DNA of 64,000 bases from the NCBI GenBank assembly GCA_964023205.1, contig OZ026840.1, positions 11,146,603 through 11,210,602 on the forward strand, read 5' to 3'. The stretch comes from Lutraria lutraria (taxonomy: Eukaryota > Mollusca > Bivalvia > Venerida > Mactridae). Below the pieces are notes generated by a model. The model did no database searches. It was not told the origin of the DNA and saw only the letters and a program-made list of their open reading frames with translations. Of this stretch, positions 11,301 through 23,300 are shown one piece after another; position 1 is the first letter of the stretch; each line of letters begins with the position of its first letter. The position numbers and the translations under genes were made by a program.

Positions 11301-14300
11301 CACAAGACAGGTCGCGCGCGTACACGATGACGTATCATGTTGAGATAACACGGTAGTCTGCAGACGCGCCGTTAATTTCTAATGACAATTTTGCCAAGGA
11401 ATTTTATAGAAGTTGTGTCAAGTCAAAGCCATAAACAGTAAAACAATTATATATCTTAAATATTTTCAATCAAAAATGACATAATAAAGATCATAACCAG
11501 TAGTTCGCCGGGTCTCGGGTGCAATAAAAGAAATATACAGTGTCAATGTCTCATGTGAAAATCAAATTCAAATTAACAAAAAACATGTGCTAATTGATGC
11601 AGTCATCAATAGGATTAAGTTGGCTAACAGTATGGGTCCCTAATTATTGTCAAATTTTAATGTCACCCGCAGTTTTATGGTGCCGCATTGTTTTTACAGC
11701 TGACACGTGTGACAAATTTCCATATCAGATTTAATCTTTTTTGTGGGCGGGGCTTATTCATTGGAGAACAATATGACTCTACAAATCAAATCAATTTGTT
11801 GTTCAACCTAAATAAATACTCCCGATTTTTTTATTCCAAAAATCATAATTTCCAATATTTCTTGAAGACAAATCAGCAACAAAAATATTTTGTCTATTAT
11901 TCGGTAAAAGTTGTAAATACCATGTAAACACAAAACGAGTCAGGCGCCGATCACTTGAGGTATCATGAACACAGAAGTCTGCAAGCACACGGTTTATTTT
12001 TGACATCAATTTAATATGCTAGGAGAGTTGTTGAAACATACATAAATATTATCCTTTTTTCCATATCATCAAACAAATTTGATGCAGTAAAAGTCATATA
12101 CAACTGTTTCACTCGTCTTTGATGAAAACAATATTCAAGTCACAAAGACTTGCCGCATTCGCGTGTGAAAAACAATTGAAAACATAATGAATTCGGTGTT
12201 AATTAACATGCCAAATTATGATCAACTAGGTTAAAGTTTTTGGTACTATGGTACACTTTCACAACCTCTGATTGTTTTAAAAACATCCTTTGAACTTGAC
12301 ACATTTATAAGACACTCTGTCTGGGTCACGATGATCTTGATTGTTGGACATAAATTCCTGAATGTGCACATCAATCACTGGCACTGAGCCAAGTTTTACC
12401 TTTGCACATTTATTCAATCTTGAGTGTAAAGTATTGATTTTTATAGCCCAAAGTAATATTTAGTGGAGTTTGCAATAAAAAATCTTGCTTTAAAATTATA
12501 ATTGTATGTCTCATTATTAGTAAACAGAAAGGGCAAATTTAAAACAAAGGATAAGGAAAAAATATGGACTTTGTGTCAGTTTGTACACATTATATTGCCC
12601 TTAATATTTGCCTAACATCAGATAATTTTGCATAGCAAGTAAGATAAATTAAATACCATCAATTTGGCACAATTCAGAAATCATAAAACCATTATTTAGC
12701 ATTACAATGAAGTGATAAAATGATCGGGTGTCAATAGAAAAAAATCAGAAAAGGCAAAAAATATGCTTACAGAAATGTTTGCAATTTTTGTTCCCCTTTA
12801 TTTTATTTTAATATTTATCCCACAGTTACAAAAATGATACCATAAAAAAGTTTATTAAATTATGAACAACTTTTATATTTACTATAATTTGATGGGATTA
12901 ATATTTGGTATAATAAACCAGTGATGAAGTAGACATGTGTCAAAACAGTAGCATTTCCAAATAACCTGTATGAAGACAGTGTACCAAGTTTATCTGATCC
13001 CCTATCAGTACACAGTATGTATATTGACTAGGGGGCCATGAAGTAAAGGGTTAAGTCTTATATTCAAATTAGTCTCTGTATGAAGTACTATCAAACAAAG
13101 GGGTTTGTCACAAAAAAAAATCCTAAAATTTTTTTTTACATGTAACCCATATATATATATAGAAGGGAAAGAACTTCGACAATTCGAATTTTCCAACACG
13201 TGTTATAAACTTCCATGTTATTGCAACGCAGTACAAAATATTTAACTCATATATAGTGCAACGTGTGGGTAACTCAACACGCTAACAGAAAATGTATACT
13301 TTTACTACCTTAAAGGATATTTTAAACTCAATATTAAAGATTTTTCACTCGAAAAATAGTCAAATTTTACAAAAAGACACACAGTTGGAAAGTCGCAATG
13401 TGTATCAAGATGACAATGTAAGTGTGACCTGTTAATTTTTTTTACCTAATCAGGAGCCTGTTGAAATTCTTGAACCAGATCATGTGTTAGATCTGGATAA
13501 TGATGGTAAACTACATGTATTATTTGGTGGAACTAAAGTGGTACAACATTCACCTCCTAGTAAAACATCTGCAGGAATGAAAGGTTGGTTTATTTTTCAT
13601 GGTCACACATAATTCACTACTAAAGGTATCATGAGGGATACTTCTTATTATTATTCATTTTTTGTGGGGGGGGGGGTAATACTGGTTACAAATCCAGCGT
13701 ACTGGTCCACAGCCGCAGCCGATTGCTCCTGATTGAATGATAAAATAATTTACAGTAATCATTCAATTTGGTAACAATAAACTTAGAATTATTGAGAGAT
13801 TAAAATTTCTTAGCACTTAATTTTACTGTTGATAAATAATCATTCTATAAGTGCCTGATTCTTGTCAGGAATAGGTTTATAATCAAGTACTCTCTCCATG
13901 CAAGCTATTTATGAATTTTGTGTGCTTGAACATAATTCATGCTAAATTGTTTATGTTTAATTAATCCATGGCATTTTTTATCTTGCTTGATGTCCTGAGT
14001 ATCCTTATAATGTAGTGTTAAACTTTTACATTAATGTGTTCTAAGTTAAACTGACATTAACTTTAGATACAGCTCTGAGTAGGGGCTTCGCTCAGTGGTT
14101 GAGTGGTTATGGTATAGGAGTAGTAATCACTAGCCACTTACCACTGGGAGATCAAATCCCACCCGGTACCTTTCCCATGTGAGGTAGCTGAACAGTTAAC
14201 TTATGGAATGTTGATGGTCCTACTTATGTGAACATCTGGGGTCTTCCTGCATTGTTAAAGCTTGGAAAGTCACCTAATGACATTGGCTGGGAAAGTCACC

Positions 14301-17300
14301 TAATGACATTGGCTGGGAAAGTCACCTAATGACATTGGCTGGGAAAGTCACCTAATGACCTTGGCTGGGAAAGTCACCTAATGACCTTGGCTGGGAAAGT
14401 CACCTAATGACATTGGCTGGGAAAGTCACCTAATGACATTGGCTGGGAAAGTCACCTAATGACCTTGGCTGGGAAAGTCACCTAATGACCTTGGCTGGGA
14501 AAGTCACCTAATGACCTTGGCTGGGAAAGTCACCTAATGACCTTGGCTGGGAAAGTCACCTAATGACATTGGCTGGGAAAGTCACCTAATGACATTGGCT
14601 GGGAAAGTCACCTAATGACATTGGCTGAGAAAGTCACCTAATGACCTTGGCTGGGAAAGTCACCTAATGACATTGGCTGGGAAAGTCACCTAATGACATT
14701 GGCTGGGAAAGTCACCTAATGACATTGGCTGGGAAAGTCACCTAATGACATTGTCTGGGAAAGTCACCTAATGACCTTGGCTGGGAAAGTCACCTAATGA
14801 CCCTAGCTGGGAAAGTCACCTAATGACCCTGGCTGGGAAAGTCACCTAATGACATTGGCTGGGAAAGTCACCTAATGACCCTAGCTGGGAAAGTCACCTA
14901 ATGACATTGGCTGGGAAAGTCACCTAATGACCTTGGCTGGGAAAGTCACCTAATGACCTTGGCTGGGAAAGTCACCTAATGACCTTGGCTGGGAAAGTCA
15001 CCTAATGACATTGGCTGGGAAAGTCACCTAATGACCCTAGCTGGGAAAGTCACCTAATGACCCTAGCTGTATATGCATCATTAAGCCTCATTGAAAAATA
15101 CATCCCTGCTTAGTTCATGTTAGTGTTCAGGGGCATTTAAAAATCAGTCGGTCAGTCTGTAACTCTAAGCTCCTCATATTTGGTTGTGAGGTTTTTCTTC
15201 ACATGTAGATGATCTCTATGGATTTTTAGGTTAGTATGTCAAAAACCTTGTCCAACAAATAACTAGAGAATTATTTGTCCGTAGGTACTCAGACTTGGTT
15301 TGGAGGTCAGTCAAACGCATGTTAATGATCCCTATTGATATTAAGTTCAATAACACAAAGGTCAAGGTCTTACTATCTAGTTGACCTTTAAGGGGCATCC
15401 GTGTTTCACAAACACATCTTGTTTCCTCATGTAAATGTCACAACTCATGTGATAAATGTTCTGTTTCAGCCACAGACAATGGTTGTATAGCTTATGTATT
15501 ACGTCACAGTTTCAACACAAACCAGGGAAAGTTACTCCGTACAATCTTGTATGGAGTGAAGAGAGTTACAGCTAATAATGTAGAAACATTTTTCTTTATT
15601 TTGTTTCTTCTGATCTTTGCCATCATGGCTGCATCCTATGTGTGGATCAAAGGTTTGTTATTCTGAAATACTTATTATTATTTTACATATCTATGTATGC
15701 ATTTATTCATTGAGTGTAGGATGTATGGGTGGATGGAGTAATCTGGTTTGGAGACTCCAAGAGTGTGTACATTTTTAGCTCACCTGATACATATGTCAAA
15801 ATTGACCCCACCCCAGGAGTCGTATGATTTTAGATAGGCTTATATAAGAAAATATTTAAAAATCTTCTTCTCCAAAACTGCAAGGCTTAGAGCTTAGATA
15901 TTTCAATGGTATGTAGCATTGAGTAGTTAACTTCTATCAAGTTTGATCAAGACATGACCCCAGGGGTCACTGGATTTTACAAAGGCTTTTGTAGAAATTA
16001 AATCTTCTTTTCCAAAAAAGTTAAGATGAAAGTAGTCACAGTCTATTTTCAGGTGAGCAATAATAGGGTGACCATGGTCCTCTTGTTTATTTGTTGTGAG
16101 CAATAATAGGGTGACCATGGTCCTCTTGTTTATTTGTTGTGAGCAATAATAGGGTGACCATGGTCCTCTTGTTTATTTGTTGTGAGCAATATTAGGGTGA
16201 CCATGGTCCTCTTGTTTATTTGTTGTGAGCAATAATAAGGTGACCATGGTCCTCTTGTTTATTTGTTGTGAGCAATAATATGGTGACCATGGTCCTCTTG
16301 TTTATTTGTTGTGAGCAATAATAAGGTGACCATGGTCCTCTTGTTTATTTGTTGTGAGCAATAATAAGGTGACCATGGTCCTCTTGTTTATTTGTTGTGA
16401 GCAATAATAGGGTGACCATGGTCCTCTTGTTTATTTGTTGTGAGCAATAATAGGGTGACCATGGTCCTCTTGTTTATTTGTTGTGAGCAATAATAAGGTG
16501 ACCATGGTCCTCTTGTTTATTTGTTGTGAGCAATAATAGGGTGACCATGGTCCTCTTGTTTATTTGTTGTGAGCAATAATAGGGTGACCATGGTCCTCTT
16601 GTTTATTTGTTGTGAGCAATATTAGGGTGACCATGGTCCTCTTGTTTATTTGTTGTGAGCAATAATAAGGTGACCATGGTCCTCTTGTTTATTTGTTGTG
16701 AACAATAATATGGTGACCATGGTCCTCTTGTTTATTTGTTGTGAGCAATAATAAGGTGACCATGGTCCTCTTGTTTATTTGTTGTGAGCAATAATAAGGT
16801 GACCATGGTCCTCTTGTTTATTTGTTGTGAGCAATAATAGGGTGACCATGGTCCTCTTGTTTATATGTTGTGAGCAATAATAGGGTGACCATGGTCCTCT
16901 TGTTTATTTGTTGTGAGCAATAATAAGGTGACCATGGTCCTCTTGTTTATTTGTTGTGAGCAATAATAGGGTGACCATGGTCCTCTTGTTTATTTGTTGT
17001 GAGCAATAATAGGGTGACCATGGTCCTCTTGTTTATTTGTTGTGAGCAATATTAGGGTGACCATGGTCCTCTTGTTTATTTGTTGTGAGCAATAATAAGG
17101 TGACCATGGTCCTCTTGTTTATTTGTTGTGAGCAATAATATGATGACCATGGTCCTCTTGTTTATTTGTTGTGAGCAATAATAGGGTGACCATGGTCCTC
17201 TTGTTTATTTGTTGTGAGCAATAATAAGGTGACCATGGTCCTCTTGTTTATTTGTTGTGAACAATAATAGGGTGACCATGGTCCTCTTGTTTATTTGTTA

Positions 17301-20300
17301 TACTAAATATTCTTAGCATGGGTAAAGCAGGGCTCGAATTTAACTTTTTTTTGCCACTAGCAATTTTTTGCTAGTACTCAAAATTTCAACTAGCAAAATT
17401 TGAAATCTACGAGCAATTTTTTTACAATTGTTTTTTTTCAGAAATATTCATGTTATAACAAAATAGATTGTATTTTATGTACATGTAATTGTACTGCATA
17501 TAAAAAAATAAAGTTATTACGACACTTTCAGTTCCACTTGCAAGTGGTCATAAAATGAACTAGCAAAATTAATTTTTCACCAGCATTTTGCTAGTTTGAT
17601 TAGTGTTAATTTCGAACCCTGTAAAGTGTCAGTGTATTACAGCCATACACACATTTGTGTACAGCCCTTCTCTGGCCTGAGAATTAATGAGCAAATTAAA
17701 CACAAGTAATCGATTTACACTCTAGCTTACAATATTGAAGAAATTCATATGTTGTCAGATTATCAGGAGCTCAGGTCAGCTCATCTCTTACACATGAGCT
17801 TTTTATTCTTTCATTCATGTTAGGACATATCTATAACACATATTTATCTATTATGATTTTATGAAGTCATATCTGTATTTTGGATTCAATAATTTGTTGT
17901 TGTTTTGTATGAGATTTTTTTATTGCTTTGTATTTTGCAATTTTATTAAACTATCAAAGCTTCATAATTTCATGGTCAATGCTTGCATTTATGTTTAGCT
18001 TCGGTGAGATTCAAGTTAAAAATAATTTTCATTTTACCGGTTGTGGATTGTACAATCAGTTTAACAATGCACTACATGATATTATATAAACATGTCGAAT
18101 GAAACATTCTCTTACAATACAATAAATGAAAGCCATCAACTATGGTTCAATATTAAAAATAATATCATTCAGTGACCATGTAATTATTCAACTTTGACAT
18201 TTAAAGAAATCACACTATAACTCTATAATATTTAGTGTCATAGCCTTTTACACATGCTTTTTAAAATGAGTTTATGTTTGATTGTTCAGGTACAGAAGAT
18301 CCAGACAGAAACAGATACAAGTTATTCTTGGAGTGTACATTAATCCTGACATCAGTTGTACCCCCTGAGTTACCTATAGAACTCTCCCTTGCTGTGAACA
18401 CAAGTTTACTGGCTTTAACTAAACTATGTAAGCATTGTAATAGTAATACTCAAGATCACAAAATATATACATTCGATTTTACAGTATGGACAACCCACGT
18501 GACTTTTGCTGTTATAAATTGATATTGCGGGAGCATTTTTTGCCGGTAAGAAGAATAAAACAAGCTGTTTTTTATTCCAATATCGATTTTCACGTAACAT
18601 AGTGCATGCTAAGCGGAAAAATGTGTATGTTCCGTATATTGTTTTCATTTCTTTGTATTATGTAGGGTTTTTTCATTCTCACCAATTGCCTCAAAACAAT
18701 TGTTTAAACTTTGGTTATTGCGGGAAGCCAGTGCATTTTTCAATAAATTATACGGGTTTTCAGCCATTTAAAGCTAAGAACATATAAACCAGCAGTTCCA
18801 CACATTATGTTGCTATTATTTATTAAATATTAAGCATTTTCACGCCTTTTATTAGGCAGCAATTCTTAAAATTGTATTTATGCTATTGCGGGAAGCTGAT
18901 TTTGTAATGCTCTTGCGGGAAGTCATTTTTAAACTGATCTTACATACGAGCGTGTAACAGGTAAATCAGAACAAATTGTTTATCAAAAATCACTCCGTAC
19001 CAATAATTAATATGAAGACTTTGGAGACTTAAAATTTGTACAATGGACGGCATGATCATGACACGTGGTTTGCACAAGTGGCCTCTTTTGGAGCATATTA
19101 ATAATTCCCTTACGCGTACCCTTTACGTCACGTAAAGTAGGCCTACTTACTACTTAAAAACAAATTAACAACAAATCACATTTTAAATTATTATTTGATA
19201 TTCGTATTGCACGAAGCACTTGCGAGGCGTAATCTGTGCACATTACAGTTCAATGCATGTATAACAAATATCATGTGCATGCTACTGATAACTTAATGAA
19301 ATATTTTAACTTTAGAAAAACTGAACATAACACACGTGTGCACCGCAGATATGTTAATAAACTTTGATATAATATACAATCACTCTTATAAACAAATGTT
19401 TCTTATTAATCAGTACGCGATCAGACTCGCCAAGTAAAAAAACAGATTTTTACTCTGGAAAACTGTGCCCATTTGTAAATTGTCTGTCGCCAAATGTTGG
19501 GCCTCATTCATGATATAAATTGGGCCAATTTGTTTTATCTTAACTATGATTAACTACAAAACTCCATTAGATAAATATGAACTTTCTTAAAAGAATATCA
19601 TTTATAATACATTTCATAACATCAATACTCATAAATAAATGAATTACTTGGAAAAGACGACAATAAAGCATATAATTATATGCTTTATCCCAGTTACAGA
19701 TTATTGTAATTCAGTTTCACAAACAGAACAGTAAGACCATAGATATTTGTTACATTTACGCTAACAAAATGATACAATATCATTTTTCAAAAATTAAAAA
19801 TTTACCGTACGCTCAGTTATGCCTCGCAAAGCTGATTGACTACTTCATTAAAACAACACGATTTCTGCCATAAATGTTGCGCGAAATCAACTGTTCGTGA
19901 CTCCATAATACATACAAGGGAGTTCGTAAACTAAATCTTAGAAAACTATATTGTCAATTGACAACGTTTCCTATATACACTTAATGACAACACTGTCCCA
20001 AAGTTTATAACCACTAGAAATGATTACTTTGGAAAATTTAAGAAATGTCCCAATATTTAAATTGTACCAAACTTAGGATTTTTACTGTATTCTACATCAA
20101 GAATCATTTGAATTATTGGTACGGAGCGATTTTTGATAAACAATTTGTTCTGATTTACCTGTTACATGCTCGTATGTAAGATCAGTTTAAAAATGACTCC
20201 CGCAAGAGCATTACAAAATCAGCTTCCCGCAATAGCATAAATACAATTTTAAGAATTGCTGCCTTATAAAAGGCTTGAAAATGCTTGATATTTCATAAAT

Positions 20301-23300
20301 AATAGCAATTTAATGTGTGGAACTCACGGTTTATATGTTCTTAGCTTTAAATGGCTGAAAACCTGTTTAATTTGTTGAAAAATGCACTGGCTTCCCGCAA
20401 TAACCAAAGTTTAAACAATTGTTTTGAGGCAGTTGGTGCGAATGTTACAGAAAACCGTACATAATACAAAGAAATGAAAACAATATATGGAGCATACACA
20501 TTTTTTCCGCTTAAGATGCACTATGTTACGTGAAAATCCATTTTGGAATAAGATACTTACAACTTGTTTTATTCTTCTTACCGGCAAAAAATGCTTCCCG
20601 CAATATCAATTTATAACAGCAAAAGTCACGTGGGTTGTCCACACTGTTTTATACTGTTCTCAGATTTAGGGATTACTTCTAAAGGCATACTAATACAATT
20701 AAGATTTATTATTTGTGCAAGGTACTTTCTAGCTTCCTCATTTTTATGCCCCAACTTTGAAAGACGGTGAGATATAGGTTAACCCTTGTTTGTCTGCCTG
20801 TCAGAAATTCCTGTGTCACATATATCTCCGAAAGTATTAGGGGCAGAGTAATAAAATTATACAGAAATGTTTATCAGCATTATGAAGCTGTGCATTAAGG
20901 GTAAAACTCTGTCAAAGGTTGAAGACTCAGAGTTTTCTGCCCTTGGAGTTGTACTTTGGTATTACATGTACATGTATAAAAAAATCTTGTGTCACAAGTG
21001 GGGGCATCAATGTTCTATTGACATATCAAATGTACAGGGGGATACAGTCATTAGCCCCCCCAAGAAAAAATAATCAAATGGACATTCCCCCCCCCCCCCC
21101 CCAAATAATAAAAAAACACACAAAAAAACATTATTATATTGTTATAATTATATTACATTGGTATTAAAAAATACATCAAAAAGTGCAAACATTTTTGGGG
21201 ATAAATGGTGCCTCCAAATTATGAAAGATGAAAAAAAAGAAAAAATTAGTGACCTAAGTTGTCTTAATCATTCTTTTTTTGCCTAGCCTGAAAACCATTT
21301 AGCTTATTGAACAGTGTCACTTATCTATAATGACTGCTAACTCTGAAAAGCATTCAATTCTTCATTTCTTTTAATTTTTTAGACGTATATTGTACTGAAC
21401 CATTCAGAATACCATTTGCTGGTAAAATTGATGTTTGCTGTTTTGATAAGACGGGAACATTAACTGCAGACAATTTAGTTGTAGAAGGAGTAACAGGACT
21501 TAAGTAAGTCATTTATATCACAACATTTACTTAATGAAGTTGGTAATATAATGGTTTGTTTTTTAGCACTTAATGATCGCATGATGTCTGTTGTTCATCT
21601 GTCTATCCGTCTGTGCGCCAACAATTGCTTTAAACAACATCTCCTTCTTAAGCAGTTGGCCAATTTCAACGAAACTTTACAGGGACGTTCCTTATATGAA
21701 GCTCTACCAAAGTTATTAATATTTATGAGAGGGTGTTTTTAAAAATTGTCAATGCAAGAAAAATAAATTGACCGAGGCAGTGCCGAGATAAACATCACAT
21801 TTTCCAGGGCTGGTGATTTTTATAAAGCCCTCTCCGAAATGTGATATTTATTTTATTATACCAAAGATTTTTGAGAAATATAAAATGAAAAATATGATGT
21901 CATAAAATTTTAATAAGCAGTGACATTACATTGACTATCAAGCTTTTACTAGCGCATCAAACTCAGTAAACAAAATTTTGGTCTAATTAGAAGTATTTTC
22001 AAGTAGAATGTATAATCTAGAACATGAATCTATGAACAACTTGCAAAATAAATGGAAAATGATTTAATAACATAAAAAGTGTTTGATCTGTATGCACATT
22101 ATTTCTGCACATGTGTTATTACTGTGTGTTATTAAAAATAGGTGACTTTACATTGGAAACGGGAGTGAGGTATGATAAAAAAATTAGTTCAATGCAAAAC
22201 TTATGGCAATCAATAGGAAAATCTTTAAAAATCTTTTTGTCTGAAAGCACAATATCTAAAGCTTAGGTAATTGGTGTGTAGCAACCATGGCCGAGTGGTT
22301 AGGGTGTCCGCCTTGGGAGCAGGAGATCGACAGTTCAAACCCTGATGGAGACTGGGTTAGAACTGATGCGGTCGGTTGGTGAGCCGCAAGCTGGTAACTG
22401 TAGGCCCATCTCAGCCAGGCACCCGGCAAAAGGAGAAGGGATTCGGGAGGTACTGTGCGAACATGAGATAGGTGTCTCATAAGCCAACTTGGCTGGTCCT
22501 TTCAATAAGGGTGGCACTATAATAAACAAAACCTTTTATACCAAGTTTGTTCAAATTAAAAAGGCCCAAATTGCGGCCCTGGGGTCAAAATTCGCTCCAC
22601 CCCATGGGTAACTTGATTTTATATAGGCTTACATAGGAAAATTTTAAAAAGTTTTCTTGTCAGAAACTACAATGTCTAGAGCTTAGATATTTGTTGTGTA
22701 GCATTGTCTAGTTAACCTATACCACGTTTGTTCAAATTATTGCCTTAGGGTCTAAATTTGCTCGGCCTTGGGGGTCACATGATTTTACATAGGCTTATAG
22801 AGGATTATTTAACAGATCTTCTTGTCAGAAATTATTATGCCTAGAGCTTAGATATATTGTGAGTTGCATTGTCTAGTGGGCCTGTACCAAGTTTGTTCAA
22901 ATTATGACCATGAGGTCTAAATTGACTCCGCCCTGGGGGTAACTGGATTTTATAATTGATCTTTTTTCTGGTGAGCATTTATAGGGCAATCATGGCCCAC
23001 TTGTTTTGTTGTTTTTTTTTTATAGATTTTTATGCGAAAGATCATTCAATTTCGTAAATTTTCATGTATACTTTTTTAGCCAATATTTTATTAAGGATAT
23101 TGAAGTCAGTGAGTTCTGTGAGAGGAATTGTACTGTGTTAACATGAGGTATAAAACTTGATAGTTTTCTGCTTATAATAAATAGTTCATTCCATGCAGAG
23201 AATTGACTTCGTAGTTCTGGATGGATTATCTGATAATGTGTATGATTAACATTGGAGTTATAATTGTACTGTGTCCTAAAATTGTTATGTATATAACAGA

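Larger units (their letters stand above)
21550..23004 (+). mobile_element. Family A repeat with two nested insertions (intron 10)
   Basis: The 5' part (ACAACATCTCCTTCTTAAGC, CAACGAAACTTTACAGG) resumes at about 22190 (CAATCAATAGGAAAATC) and again after 22530, and ends GGGCAATCATGGCCCACTTGTTT. About 21770-22185 and 22283-22530 are inserted sequences. Confidence 0.7.

Noticed and set aside
11688..12009. Overlapping short frames in intron 6
   Set aside because: Inside the piggyBac-like element, opposite strands overlap, no transposase motif.
14261..17299. CRISPR-like regular repeats
   Set aside because: Units are directly adjacent with no unique spacers, in a eukaryotic intron; these are minisatellites.
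18274..18522. An alternative reading in which exon 9 continues into the intron
   Set aside because: The frame continues by chance; the GT donor at 18428 and the split Tyr codon completed at 21383 restore the conserved sequence.
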